From positions 13,021,405-13,085,404 of the forward strand of contig NC_092216.1 in NCBI RefSeq assembly GCF_030445035.2: a stretch of 64,000 bases of DNA. The letters run 5' to 3'. The stretch is from Dasypus novemcinctus. Lineage: Eukaryota; Chordata; Mammalia; Cingulata; Dasypodidae. Position numbers and translations under genes: made by a program. The notes below the pieces were generated by a model. The model ran no database searches. It was not told the origin of the DNA and worked only from the letters and a program-made list of their open reading frames with translations. This document shows, piece by piece, positions 11,214 through 23,163 of this stretch (within the stretch, counting starts at the first letter, position 1; every line of letters begins with the position of its first letter).

Positions 11214-13222
11214 TTATCTTGATGGGTTTAATCAGTTCCTTAGCTTCTTTGTCTATTCTTTGGGATTAATTAGCTGTTGTTTTTGCATAAGTGTTATATC
11301 TTCTCTTTGGCAGTTTGTTCTTCTTATTCTAATTTCTTTTTCCTGGGTGAGTTCACTTTGAAGGAAAGTATTAGGTCTAGGGAAAGGCAATTGCGTAAGA
11401 AAAGAAAATGTGTAAAATAGTATTGGTAATAAATGTTAACAGAGCAACAATAAGTGATCTGGAAGGATGGATATTAGATTCATGTAAGTTGTGTAGAGTT
11501 ATAGCAGTAAGTAGAGTACCTATAATGAGGTAGTTGACTGAATCTTGGAGGAATATGGTATGAATTAAAAAGCTAGTGTTTTCGTGAGAGAGGGAAAGAG
11601 AAAAGAAATGCAGTAGTTTTGAGAGTGGATAAAAGACAGAAAACAAAACAAAGGTATTAGAAATTAAGATTTAGACACTTTGGGGATCAAAGAAAGGGAG
11701 GTGGGTTATAGGAGAGACAGTAGATGATGGAGGAATCAAGATGTGGGGGAAACAGGATAGTGTAGGTAGCCAAAATCAATTCACACAGAAATGAGGCAAT
11801 GGAGGATCAGGAAACCCAGCAAATGTGAGGTGTTCCCTGCAGCACCTATTGTATAATTAAGATAAAATAAAATAAGAAGAAAATGAGAAACAAGGGAGAA
11901 AGAAAAAAAAGAGAGAAGAAAGAAAGAAAAAAAAGGGGGTGGGTAAAGGCAGGGGAACAAGTAAGGAAAAAAAAAAAGATATAGAACAACAGCAACAGCA
12001 ACAACAACAAAAAAACCCTAAATAAGTTTAAAAAAAAAAGACCTTTGGGGATACAATGGGAGAAAAGACTAGGAGATAATGCAATGTTAGCAATCAGGAC
12101 AATAAAAAATAAAAAATAAAGAAATTGAAAAAACAAAACAAACAAAACAAAAAAGAAAAATCACAAATGTTGATGGCTAGGACATTCAAGGACCTCAGAT
12201 CAGCCTCAGGCCGTGGTGGATTCAGGAATGGAAAGTCTGTGATATTGCAGACTCAAGAGGTGTGAGTCTTTGGGTTGTGGGCCACCAGGGTTTACAGGAA
12301 ACAGACCTGGCAACCTCAAATCTGGTTAACAGGGAGCCTGGGAGCACTGTAGTGCAACATAGCCTTCAGGGATCCCCACAGCTGGGTGCCAGCCCTATGG
12401 GGGAGGTCACATCCCCAAACTCTGACCTATGTGTCAGAAACCCACAATTCCCCCTCTCACTAGGGTCTCTTCTGTGGCTGTATCACCAATTCGACTTCAG
12501 GACACCTCCTGCCCTGCAATCACCTGAAACAACCACCTGGGGGTGCCTCTACACTGCAGCCAATTTAATGAGGCTGCAGATTAGCAGCCAGGCCCAGGGG
12601 GCGGGGCTTCAGCCAGAAGCACTGATATCAGTGTCCAAACCCAAAATTTCCATGCCTTGCAAAAGATTCCCCTAACTGGCTTCCAGACGTCTCCCACTCT
12701 GCAGTCCCCTGAAACATCCTCCTGGTGACGTCTCTTAATTGTGAGTTTTTTAAGGCCACTGCAGATTGGCAGCTGGCCTTGGGGGTGGGGCTCTAGTCAG
12801 AAGCACTATTATACCTGTCAGAAATAAAAAACTTCCCCGCCTTGCACAAAACTCCTGTCTGTCTCCCCAAATTGGTCTGCAAAGGCCTCCTGCCCTGTTA
12901 GCTCCCCAATAGCCCACTCAGGGCTTTTGAATTCCCCAGTACTGCAGAGCCCCCAGGAATCGTTACCACAGCACTGGTGCCAGGGCTCCGCCGACCTCAG
13001 GAGTGAGCGTCCCACGTGCAGCCCCACCTCTGTGTAAGAGAGCCTCAATTTTATCTTATACATGAATTTTCGCTGTTACCTTCCCACCAAATCTATGTGC
13101 AGACACGTCCTGCCCTGCAAAATCCGAAACAGCCTGGTCCCGAAGAATTTCCAACACTGACCAGCCACTTCTTTGCAGGAGAGACACTCAGGTGCACTCA
13201 CTCAAACACCATCTTGCCCCGC
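11214..13222 (-). promoter_or_regulatory. L1 5' UTR with tandem promoter monomers
   Basis: The GC-rich half (12200-13222) contains about four diverged copies of a unit of roughly 190-205 bp. The repeated landmark CCTTGCA...CTCC / CCCTGCA recurs near 12428, 12640, 12836 and 13030. Each copy carries a phrase like CTTCTGGCTGAAGCCCCGCC on minus. The ORF1-proximal part (11214-12180) is A/G-rich on minus and holds purine tracts (11866-12160). Tandem monomeric promoters are known in some L1 lineages such as mouse. That these act as promoters here is inferred. Confidence 0.55.
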
Positions 13223-14870
13223 CCTCTATCTTATCTGCTTTTACTTGAACAGAAGAATTTCAAAATGCTCCTGTGCCTTATAGTTAAACAGGACCCTTTC
13301 TGTACTTACTGCAAAGGAAACACTGTTTAATAACCAAGACCTCTAAACCTGTAGAGCCCAGAATTGCATACACAGAAAGCACAGTTTCCCAGTGGGTTAT
13401 TGGGAATAATAATAAGTGGGTTCATTCTTTCACCTCTTCTTTGTGGTAAGATCTATGAGTTCTTTCTAATAGAGAAAGAACCCCATAGAGAGAACTTTAT
13501 CTGGCACACTATCTGCTTTCAGAGTGCCATGCTTCTAGAACACACACTCTGTAAATGTCCAGACTGTGGTATGGAATGGGTTCTGCATGTAGGAAAAGAA
13601 AACATGTGCCTGGAATAGTGTCACTTCTAGGACAGAACAATCCAATGTAGTCATCTTGTGATTTTAAAATGTTGACTCTTAGTGCCCAAACTACATGTCC
13701 ATCCTCATACATTTACCCCCATTCTTCTAATATTTTCCCTTCTAGGTCAAAGGTCAATAATCTCTTTCAGTAATGAGATAGATAAGGAATATTTTTAGAT
13801 TTGCAGAGTACATACAGTCTAAATTGTATGTCATTGTTTAGTTATGCTTTAAAACTATAAAATTTTAAAAATATGAAATCATCTATAAATTGGGAAATGA
13901 ACAAAAATAGGGCCAAGTCCAGGTTTTTGGCCCTCCCTTCAAAATTTTCCAAACCCTGGCCTTGGTCCCTGACCAAGTGGTCATTTACAACTGAATTGGC
14001 ATCCCATACTGAAGAGTCTATCCCTGAAATTACTACATGTGATTATTTATGCACAAGCACAGGCTTTTACAAAGACTTCATGTGGCAGTATTTGTGGGAA
14101 TAAGCTGTTCTTTCCACATCAGACATGATGCACAGTCAGTGCATTGCAACCTCTGAAAAGAGTTGCAATCAAGGACTCAGATATATATACTTCGCTGGTC
14201 ATGTTTTACAAATTCCTGCATTCTTAGCCTGAGGCTTACATTAATTACCTCTGCTGAGAGCTTCTTATCAGAAGGATTTAGGACATTGAAGAACATTTTT
14301 TTCCACTCTGACTCCATCCTTAGCAGTGTTAGACCCCAAGAGTCTCATTCCTCCTGGCCCCATGGTGCGTAACATGGTAGGAGCATTTTATTCAGGGCTC
14401 CATTGGCAGTGAGATGTTCCCCACATCTTTCCTGATCCTTCTGAACTTTGCCTATCACCTATCAGTGCATTTCATGTGGAGGGGAGGAATAGAGGTGGAG
14501 TTGGTATTTTATTTGGCTTAGTCGCTTGCTTATACTATCACAGTGATTAAAATCTTGATAGTTACTCTCATTTTGGCTTGTTGTCTTAACATCCTACTTT
14601 AGAAACTGGGAAGCTCAGTCTGAGCTCTCCATTTCTTTTGCTTTTAAAAATGGGAACTTATTTGCTTTCAATTTTGAGGCCATGAAAATTTCCAAATCAA
14701 GGCATCATCAAGGCAATGTTTTCTTCCCAAAGACTGGCTGCTGGTGATCTTTTCTGCCTTTTTACCCTCTACCCCAAATGCAACTTTTGACCTGGATTAA
14801 AATATTACCCATGGGAAAATTTTCTGTCACCATTGTCTTTTTAAAAGAGAAGTTTTATTGAGATGTTTTA
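13223..14870. other. Anonymous DNA, no recognised gene
   Basis: No repeat family or gene recognised. One plus-strand ORF (13873-14103, 76 codons, starting MKSSINWEMNKNRAKSR) has slightly gene-like composition. It shows no motif I can name, and no splice or promoter context that supports it. Confidence 0.4.
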
Positions 14871-14874
14871 AAAA

Positions 14875-16400
14875 AATTTATTGAGACTTGTTTTGTGACC
14901 AACATGTGTTGTATCCTAGAGAATGTATTACAAGAATTCACTTGTGAAAATGTATATTCTGCTATTCTGGGGTAAAGTGTTTTGTTATGTGCCTATTAGG
15001 TCTAAATCATTCATTGTATTATTTAAGTTCTTCTGTTCCATTTTGGATCCTCTGTTTAGATGTTCTGTCTATTCATGCCATTGGTGTATTGAAGTCTCCA
15101 CTACTATTACAGATGTTTATTTCTACTATCAGTTTGCCAGTGTTTGCCTCATGTATTTTGGGGCACTGTGGACAGATGCACAAATATTTATGATTATTCT
15201 TTCTTCTTGGAAGATTGTCCCTTTTATTAATAAATAGTGTCTTTCTTTATCTTTTATAATAGTTTCACATTCAAAGTTGTATTTTTTCTGATACTAGTAT
15301 AGAGACCCCAACTTTTTTGTTGTTGTTACAGTTTGCATAGAATATCTTCTTCCAAACTTTCACTTTTAACCTAATTTTGTCATTGGGTCTAAGGTGAAGC
15401 TCCTGTGGACAACAAATAAATGTCTCATAAATTCCCCTCCATTCTGCCAAACTGGCATTTGATTAGGAGTTTAATCCATTAACATTCAAAGTTATTATGA
15501 TAAAGACAGTATTTACTTCAACTATTTATTCTCTGGCTTTTATACATCATATCTTATTTTGGTCTCTCTTTTTACCCTTCTAGTTAGCCTTAATGCTGGT
15601 CTTCATTTCTACCATCTCTTTCACACTCCTGTTTTTTCCTTGCTGCCTGCAGAACTCCCTTTAATATTTCTTGCAAGACAAGTCTCTTCTTGATGAACAC
15701 TCTCAGTTTCTGTTTCTCTGTGAATATTTTTAACCCTCCCTCATTATCAAAAGCATTTTGCTGAATAAAGAATTCTTGGCTGTCAGCTTTTTCTTTTTAG
15801 CACCTTCAATAAATATATCACACAACTGCCTTCTCACTTGTATAGTTTCTGAGGAGTAATTGGCACTTAATTATATTGCTGTTATCTTGTATGCAATGAA
15901 TGACTTTTCTCTTGCTGCTTTCAGGATTCTCTTATCTTTGGCATTTAGAATCCTGATGATTATGTGGCTCAAAGTAGGACAATTAATATTTCTCCTGGTT
16001 GGAGTATGTTATGCTTCTTGGACACATATATTTATGTCTTTCATGAGAGTTGGATATTTTTTGACCCTTATTTCATTTTTTTTTTTTTTTTTGGCTCCAT
16101 TTCCTTTCTCTTCTCTCTTTGGAACATGCATGACACATATTTGAGCACTTGTTCTGTCACATAATTTCCTGAGACCATGGTCAATTTTTTCCATTTTTTT
16201 CCTATATGTTTTTCTGTTTGTAAGATTTTTAAAGTCTTTCCTTCCAGTTCACTGATTCTTTCTCCTACCTGCTCACATTTCTTCTAATTGCCTCTAGCAT
16301 ATTTTTAATCCCTTCTATTGTGCCTTTCATTTCCTTAAGGTGTTTATTTTTTTTTCAGTTTCAAATTCTTCTTCATGACTCCCCTGCTGTCTTCTTTCTT
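14875..16400 (-). mobile_element. L1 5' half fragment (ORF1 and endonuclease region)
   Basis: Minus-strand L1 with endonuclease-region sequence at about 15500-14880 and ORF1-like sequence at about 16400-15640. It parallels the large L1 (compare 14941-15200 with 9590-9850). It is truncated at the ORF2 side and broken throughout. Confidence 0.7.
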
Positions 16401-17284
16401 TACAAAATGAAATGTTAATATCACTTTTATTTATGAATTTCTTTATTCTGCAAATTACTTGAGTATCAATTACAAAGCAGGAATATTGCACATAGTGGAC
16501 ACATAACTGTAAAAGAAAGTTATTTTCCAAAAGAAAATAGATTATTCTTTTTCAGAAGATACAGAAATATATAGAGACTGAGAGTTTTAAGTTTATGTTG
16601 TCACATAATTTTAATTTATAAGACTAGTTTTTACACCAACTATTATTTTCAGCAGTAAATAGAGTGGTAAAGGAGCAACACATCAAATTGCCTTGGAAAC
16701 CAACATAAATAGGTATTAATAACTTTATAAACATATTTCCTTGTGAACAAGCAATTTATTTTTGCACTCCTTTGAATTTATATGTTTTTTGGAAATGTTT
16801 TCATACCTACCATACGTTATACATTAACATACCTCATAAAAACTTACCACTCAATTTTCATTTTAGAAAAAGATATACTGTGTTTGACATATAGTTATAA
16901 AAATGGACATTTAATCTTCCCAACTAATTTAAATTTTGAAAATATTTCTAAAGAAATATACAGAGAATGTGGAAGTATATTTTTATATGATGTATGGTGT
17001 TATCTGGCATTTTAAAAAATTACTTTTAAAAATCAAATTTCCAGAATATTACTTTAGATAGCACAAATGAAAAATAAATCAAACATCATTCATGTTTGGA
17101 GACAGTGAATTGAAAATCTGAATAACCACACCTAGGCTTATTTCATTTTTTTCTGTATCATAAATGCAAAATATTATTCCAGTAATTTTGCAGTATATAT
17201 TTACTGTAAATTAAACACAAATACATCCCAGGGTCCACAGTATAGAGGAATAAAATATGGATTAGAGAGAACTTACTGGTATGC
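16401..17284. other. AT-rich anonymous DNA
   Basis: AT-rich sequence with no recognisable gene or repeat. A 77-codon plus ORF at 16782-17015 is typical of chance in AT-rich DNA. Confidence 0.4.
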
Positions 17285-17710
17285 TATTACAAAACTATTG
17301 TGATTAGTAATGAAAGAAATTGTATCATTGATGTGGAGACTCTGGCCATGGTAGTTGCTGAGAGCAGGGAGACAGAAGAAAATACATGATGTGGGGGCAT
17401 CTTTGGCACTTGAACTTGTCCTAAATGATATTGCAGGGACAAATGCTGGATATTATATATCCTACTATAAAACTCACTGAATAGACTGTGGGAGAGTGTA
17501 AACTACAATGTAAACTATGATTCATGCAGTGCAGCAGTGCTCCAAAATGTGTTCACCAAATGCAATGAATGTGCCACATGATGAAAGACGTTGTTGATGT
17601 GGAAGGAGTGTGGGTTGTGTGGGGGTGGGGTATATGGGAACCTCATAATTTTTAATGTAACTTTTTTTGTGATCTATGTATGTTTTTTAAAAAAGACAAA
17701 AAATAAATAA
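17285..17710 (+). mobile_element. 5'-truncated L1 3' end
   Basis: Aligns with the reverse complement of the L1 3' ends at 3140-3540 and 47110-47520. Shared landmarks are GTGGGGGCATCTT near 17390, GCAGTGCTCCA(A/G)AATG near 17530 and AATGTAAC...TGATC near 17655. It ends in an A-rich tail (17688-17720). Confidence 0.75.
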
Positions 17711-18849
17711 TAATAAATGAAGTGTTTATTATAATGAAGTCTTCAAGGTGATTTTTTACTTACTGTCTAAGAGGTTCATTGTCAGGAATTCCTGATCTAC
17801 CAATTAAGTGAGATCATTACACTGACAGAATGTTATAAAATATATAAGGCATAAGTAAATAAAACCTAAAGGGTAAAAATTCCTGTAAGAGATAAGTAAA
17901 TTCACTTTTGTATGTTTTTTAACAGTAGAAGCAGATACAGCTAGTAGAATTTCATGTTAAGATAGACACTGATAGGGCCTGATTGGTAGTGAATATTCCA
18001 ATTAATTTTATATACATTAAATTTCCATGATTTTGTCATTATGAAAATCCAAAACTAAGATACCTTAAATCTTCTAAATGGCCCCACATTTTTACAACTA
18101 AATATATTTCAAACTCATCTGACTGGATCTAGTTTTAAAAAGTTAAGTTTAATTCAACAAAGCCATGAGCATCTATGTTCATCTGGCTTCTTTGAAACAG
18201 ATGAAATTGTTTGGATATGACCATAAGGATAAAGTTGACATAAAAGTATGATGTTTTGTTTGTGAACCAGAATAGAGAACACCTATGTAAAACTTAAAAA
18301 CAATCCATATTTATATACATATTTTTCTCTATAAACATAAATGAACAGAAAAGAGAAATTTCTTTGAGATTTTTAAGGAATTACTGAAAAGATCTTTGAA
18401 TGGAATTCAGCTGCTGCTTAAAATCACTAGTAGATAAAGGAAAATAGTCTCAAAATTTATAGAAAGGATTTTCCAGACTATGCTTGAATCAAATTATATT
18501 GTAGTATATTCTCCAGAGTCTAATCATTAGTATGCTTTTGAAGTTATTTATAATTCTAAGGTGTTATGGAAAAAGGGGATTTTAACATCCTATAGAGGGA
18601 GCAAAAACATTTCATGCATAAATGTTCATTGTTTCAATTTTACTCTACTTGTCTATAATCTCTCTAGGTTTATATGGCTATTGATAAAGTAAGTTAGCAT
18701 GATGTCTATTAGATCCTTAAGATGGGGAAAAATATGTTTGTGTTTAATAAAATTGTTATTTTGATATATGCTATTTTAAAACAATTATAACATGTTTGTA
18801 GGATTTGTGAAGGCAGTTCAAAGATCTTTTTGATAGCTTGAAGTCTGCA
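17711..18849. other. AT-rich anonymous DNA
   Basis: About 1.1 kb of AT-rich DNA. I see no gene, repeat family or regulatory signal in it. Confidence 0.4.
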
Positions 18850-19480
18850 GGGATATAAAGTATACAGGATTTTCTTTGTTAAAGAAAAAATGTAGTTTTT
18901 TTCCTAAAGTGAAGAGGTTAGTTTTCACAGAATGAGGGGTAGAAATATATAATATGAGAACAGGTAAACATGAAAAGTTGTAGGTTTGTGGAAATGCATT
19001 ATGCTTTAGTCAATGCTGTTTAAAACCTGATAAGCTTGTTTGAAGGAGTATGGTTCTGCCTTAAGATAAAATGGTTGATTTTTACAGAATGATAGTTGAG
19101 AATATATAGGACCAGACCTGAATAGATATAGATGGTTGTAAGGGTAAACTTTGTTGTAGTCAATGCTGTCGAAAACCTGATAAGCTTGGTTGAAGGAGTA
19201 TGGTTCTGCCTTAAGATAAAATGGTTGGTTTTTATGGAATGATAGTTGAGAATATATAGGACCAGACCTGAATAGATGTAGATGGTTGTAAGGATAAACT
19301 TCATTTGTTGTAGTCAATGCTGTCTATAACTTAGTAAATTTATTTAAAGGTGTAATTTTGTCTTAAGGTGAAATAACTGGTTTTTGAAAAATGTAATGCA
19401 AAAATTTGAGGAACAAAATCTAAATGAGTATAAAAAGTGATAGAAAGTTTCTGAGAACAGATTTTACTGTTGTGGAACTC
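18850..19480. repeat. Tandem repeat, period about 150 bp
   Basis: Two adjacent, nearly identical units start at the shared phrase CAATGCTGT at 19011 and 19161. A third, diverged unit starts at about 19315. A more diverged relative lies upstream (18850-18990, same CAGAATGA...GAATATATA order). The two central units differ at only a few positions over about 140 bp. The in-frame minus reading across both units (19304-19020) follows from the duplication and is not evidence of a protein. Confidence 0.8.
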
Positions 19481-20192
19481 GGATGGTCTCCTCCTCAGTT
19501 CTCCCCAAATTGTTAATCTGTTTCCCAAATGTAAGGCTCCCTTGGACTCACCTCCAGCTTCTGCACCCCCACCTTATATGCCCATAGCTAGACCTGGACA
19601 TTTTATCTGACACCAGGAATGGGGCATCATTTCACCCTACCAGGAGAGCCAAGAATGGCATTTACCCAACAAGGGAATTAGTGAATAGAGACACAAGAAC
19701 AATTAGAGTTCCTGTTCTCTTCACCCTGGTAGGTTTAGCTGAATGTAACAAAGATTTGGGACACTTTTCAGAGGATCCAGCTGAATTTAGTGAGGCATTC
19801 CAGTGGTTGGCCCTAAATTTTGAGCTAACATGGAGAGATATGCATGTTTCCCTAGCTACGTACTGCACTCCTGAAGAAAAGTGCCACATTTGGGAGGAGG
19901 GCCAGGGATATGCTGATAAGATGGCAGTCCAACTACCTCAGCAACATACTGTAGGAGTCATTGCAGTCCCAAATACTGACCATAACTGGGACTACTAAAT
20001 GGGACAAGCAGACCTAAAGAAAAGGGACCATATGATAGCATGTTTATTAGAGAGAATAAGAAGTGTGTCATCAAGCTGTTAACTATAATAAGCTGCAAGA
20101 AATAACCCAGAAAGAAAAAGAACACTATGACAAAGAATCCCCATAACACTCACCAGAGGGGTACATCATATTAAAAACCTATTGTATCAGTC

Positions 20193-20198
20193 AGTCAA
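20193..20198. other. Target-site duplication, left copy (solo LTR)
   Basis: AGTCAA, paired with AGTCAG at 21090-21095, one mismatch in six. Confidence 0.55.
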
Positions 20199-20460
20199 TG
20201 CGGTCACCCCTCGGGCTGAAGTGTGGTTTGCTGGCCTGGCGGGGGAGCAGCCGCGGCAGGCCAAGCCACTGCCCCCATAATAGGGTGGCTGGTCGGACTC
20301 ACCGCCACCCCTGAAGGGAGCTCAGCATGGGCGCAGAGTGCCCTCGGGTCTCCCCTTCTCGGCAGCCATGCTTCCGTGGCTGCCCCTCCTCCCGGGTGGC
20401 GCCACACGATGCCTGTGGGGCAGTACCCTTCTTCTTCCTTCTCCCTGCGCAGGCACAGGG

Positions 20461-20640
20461 CGGAAAATTCCAGTCTGCCCTTTTCCCCTCCCCCGACAGC
20501 AGCAACAGCCAGGCGTGGGCGGAAAAATCCAGTCTACCCTTTTCCCCTGCCCCGACAGCAGCAACAGCCAGGCGTGGGCAGGAAACTCAACCCTGCCCCT
20601 TCCCCCAGCAACAGCGACAGCCAATCCCTAACCACCATCC
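20461..20640 (+). repeat. 59-bp direct repeats in LTR U3
   Basis: Unit starting CGGAAAATTCCAGTCTGCCC at 20461 recurs at 20520 with few changes. A shortened third copy starts at about 20580. The position upstream of the CCAAT and TATA boxes matches where retroviral enhancers lie. Confidence 0.8.
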
Positions 20641-20938
20641 CTCCCCCGTCCAGCACCGCCCACTGACCTTTCACCGCAACCAATCAGAACAGGGCATGGC
20701 TTCGACCAATCAGCCTTCCCCAGCCCCTATAAAACTGTTGCCGCTCCCTCAGTAAAGTGGACTTGCGTGTTTACCTTGTCTCCGTGGTAGTTCTTCTGCC
20801 GTGCGCCCTCCAGTCCTGAGAGCCCCCGACAAGGGACTGGCCTCCCTTGTCCCCAGTTCGTCGCCTGCTTCTCCGGGCGACCCCTTCATCGCCGGCTTCG
20901 CCGGGCGACCCCGTCAGCTGAACCGCGCAACCCCTTGT

Positions 20939-21054
20939 GAGACCGATCCCTCGTCTGCTGCCGGACCGACCCCTCATCCCAAGTGGGACCGACCCTTCAT
21001 CCCAAGCAGGACCGACCCCTCGTCCAGAGCTGGACCGACCCCTCGTCCGCAGCC
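20939..21054 (+). repeat. 23-bp tandem repeat in LTR U5
   Basis: About five units with core GGACCGACCCCTCGTCC, at 20939, 20963, 20986, 21009 and 21032. The last four have exactly 23-bp spacing. They lie downstream of the LTR polyadenylation signal. Confidence 0.85.
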
Positions 21055-21589
21055 AGACCCCACCTCTACCGACCGAGCAAGCCGCCGCAAGTCAGCCCCA
21101 GATATTAGAAGGAAACTCCAAAAACCTAGCACTAGGACTTCAAACCCCAATGAATTCTAGTTTAGAAGTGACTCTTATTCATGTTCAAGCACCATCACAA
21201 GGCCATGAGGAATTGACAGTTGAAGATAAGGAGAGACAGACACAAGGCTTAGTTCATTGCAATTACCATGGGCAGTGATCTGCTGCCTCAGGATCACCGT
21301 GGTTCAGCCTCGAAAGCATTGAGATCCTGCTTCAACTGTGGAGAGCTTGGCCACTGGGAGAAAGGCTGCCCGAGACCACTGCAACTCCATAGGCATCCGT
21401 ATCCCCACTGTGCATAGATAGGCCATTGTTTTCAGGAGTACACCAAATCCTGAGAGATTTGGAGTATGGCCAAGGGCCCTTATGGCAATGGTTGCTGGTG
21501 AGGACTGAATAGGACCTGGGACAAAATGTGGCTTCTTGGGTAACTGAATTTTCTTCTATGTTTTTTACTATGCTGCACAAATGAATTTC

Positions 21590-22010
21590 ACGGGCATGTT
21601 GGGTGTGTTAGGCCAGCAAGAACTGGGCACTGAGGGCAGGAACATGGAAGAACATGCACTGGGACTGGCACCAGGACAGGGTGAAGACAAGAGAGCAAGA
21701 GAGCTTGGCACTTGCCTTTTAAACCATTAATTATTCTTCCCCTTCACTAATGGCACAGGAAGAGTCCCAGCTGTTTGCTGTTTTGATTGATTGCCCCACC
21801 TACCAATCCCCCAGGAGGGGCCAATGATAAAGTCCATAGGGAATATCCAGTGCTTGTCCTGTATTCAAAAGGAAATCTTGTTTTGGATTGCAAAGTTTGT
21901 GTGGGGGGTCTGTCAGCAGCCATCTTGGGGATATTGATATCCATGTGGACTTCCTGCCAGGTTCCACCTTCATCTATTGATTCCCTATTTTCCTAGCTGG
22001 CTTCATTCCC
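21590..22010 (+). mobile_element. ERV-associated LTR-like repeat, copy 1
   Basis: Shares a long collinear stretch with 30130-30935 and 33430-33830. Landmarks are GAACTGGGCACTGAGGGCAGGAA near 21625, ACCATTAATTAT near 21723, CTGTTTTGATTGATT near 21777, and CATCTTGGGG.TA.TGAT near 21922. It follows the gag remnant, as a 3' LTR would. LTR status is inferred because no clear TG/CA ends or TSD were found. Confidence 0.55.
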
Positions 22011-23157
22011 CTCTCAGAGAGCTTACACCATTTTCTTAAAGAGGTGCTGAAGGATGATTGTCTTTCTTCTGTAATTATTTCCTGCTGGTTAGGTGACATA
22101 GGCCCTACCTGACGAGGTGTAAAACCCTCCTGCTGTTCTATCTCCATTGGAGGAAGATAGATCTGGCATCCTGGGAAAAGCTCGATGAAGTCCCCTTATG
22201 GCTAACATGATGTTGATTCTGGAAGATATAAACTTGATTAGAATTTTGAAAATATGTGTATTCCCACTAAGAGAATACTGTACCACAAAAGTAGAAATGC
22301 CAGGTGCCTGCAAAGTCTACATTTTCCCAATGGTGGTGGTTAATAATGTTCTTCCTTGAGTTGATGCTATTGGTTAACTCTAAGGATAGATTACAATTGA
22401 CAATGGAGTTAGGTATAAATTGCCAATCCCAGTTCCTATTGTATGGGAGAGGATTGAGAAGAGGCATTGCTTCTTTTAGTCATACTATAGGAGAAGAAAA
22501 GGGGTGAGATTTTTTAAAGGGGTGCCTGGTTTGCTCTCTCCTTAGCAATAGCAATCTGGCTAGAGTTAGAGGGAACGATTAGCTTTGACACAGACACTAC
22601 TTAGCTTTGTCTCTTGAAGAGGGATTTGAGGCCATCCAATGACTGACACTCATGTGTTTTGTCAGAAGCTTCTGGTGAGCTGGTATTTCCTTGGGCATCT
22701 TGGCTTCACTCAGGATTAGTGTACCAAACTCAAAATCCTTTAATTGCTGTGCAAGTGATCAGAACTACAGAGTAAAGTTCCTTCCATTTTGGCTCTAATT
22801 GAGAGTGAGGCTTGTTTTCATGTTCTTTGATCAAAACCTGGTTTGCAGGTCCTGGGTGAGGAAAGGTTGTGTATGGACTATCTCAGTGGGGCTAGGCTGA
22901 AATGGGTCCCAGCCACAGCATTTGCGATTTCCCTTCTGGTGGGAAATGCTTAGCCCTGGTGGAGTGGCATGCGGGTCTGCCAGTACTCCCCAGGATATGA
23001 GTGGGGCATGTTTTGAAATAAGGGCTAAAAGGGAGACCTGGGCTAAGCATGTCTTTCACCTGGTGCAGGGTAATTTGGTGGCCTTTAAAATTAAAAGGGC
23101 TGTTGCCCTCACTGCTGTCAGGTAAGGTAGCTATTTCTTTAGCTTATAGACATGTTT
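22011..23157 (-). mobile_element. Inverted class I ERV 3' remnant
   Basis: Minus-strand retroviral remnant without open frame. Its part 22510-22740 matches, in reverse complement, the plus-strand ERV segment at about 33060-33300. The shared phrase CCTCTTCAAGAGACAAAGCTA is near 33171 on plus and 22600 on minus. The plus copy lies downstream of pol, so this is probably the 3' (integrase/env) part of the same family. It is the insertion target of the provirus. Confidence 0.5.
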
Positions 23158-23163
23158 ATTAAC
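23158..23163. other. Provirus target-site duplication, left copy
   Basis: ATTAAC, identical to 26777-26782 on the other side of the provirus. Six-base duplication is usual for betaretroviral integrases. Confidence 0.93.

Larger units (their letters stand above)
3131..13222 (-). mobile_element. Near full-length L1 element, inactive
   Basis: Read on the minus strand, this has L1 order: GC-rich 5' UTR starting with a GGCAAGATGG-type 5' end near 13222, ORF1 (about 11213-10190), ORF2 (about 10193-6450), a long 3' UTR and an A-rich tail at about 3150-3122. With a 375-bp SINE inside the 3' UTR the unit is about 10 kb. Both ORFs are broken by frameshifts and stops. No convincing target-site duplication was found, so the ends are approximate. 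Confidence 0.8.
20199..21089 (+). mobile_element. Solo LTR, 891 bp, inserted in ERV gag
   Basis: Begins TG (20199) and ends CA (21089), flanked by near-identical 6-bp repeats. It splits the gag capsid reading just before APDIRRK. U3 carries duplicated CCAAT boxes (about 20680 and 20706) and a TATAAAA at 20728-20734. AGTAAA at 20751-20756 may be the polyadenylation signal. The remainder (R-U5, over 300 bp) is unusually long and repetitive. It is GC-rich with many CpGs. It is unrelated in sequence to the LTRs of the provirus at 23164-26776. Open frames inside it are CpG-rich noise. Confidence 0.75.
19540..21450 (+). pseudogene. gag: Class I ERV gag remnant (late domain, capsid, zinc knuckle)
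   Basis: Decayed plus-strand retroviral gag interrupted by a solo LTR. In order: a PPPY late-domain motif at 19566-19577 in a proline-rich stretch. Next comes an open capsid-like segment at 19681-19998 (FSEDPAEFSEAFQWL, then TWRDMHVSLATYCTPEEK). After the LTR, the capsid end reads APDIRRKLQK at about 21096-21125. A nucleocapsid zinc knuckle of form C-X2-C-X4-H-X4-C (CFNCGELGHWEKGC) lies near 21330-21371, followed by a degenerate second knuckle. The PPPY placement and capsid phrases fit gammaretrovirus-like (class I) ERVs. Stops and shifts make it non-coding. Confidence 0.8.

Noticed and set aside
19006..19317. 103- and 94-codon minus-strand frames with internal repeats
   Set aside because: The repeat in the protein mirrors the DNA tandem duplication; diverged units do not keep the frame.
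19010..19320. CRISPR-like array
   Set aside because: The unit is about 150 bp without short repeat/spacer alternation, and the genome is a mammal.
20204..20755. Overlapping GC-rich frames up to 147 codons on both strands
   Set aside because: They lie inside the U3 of the solo LTR, overlap one another in several frames and arise from CpG/C-rich repeats.
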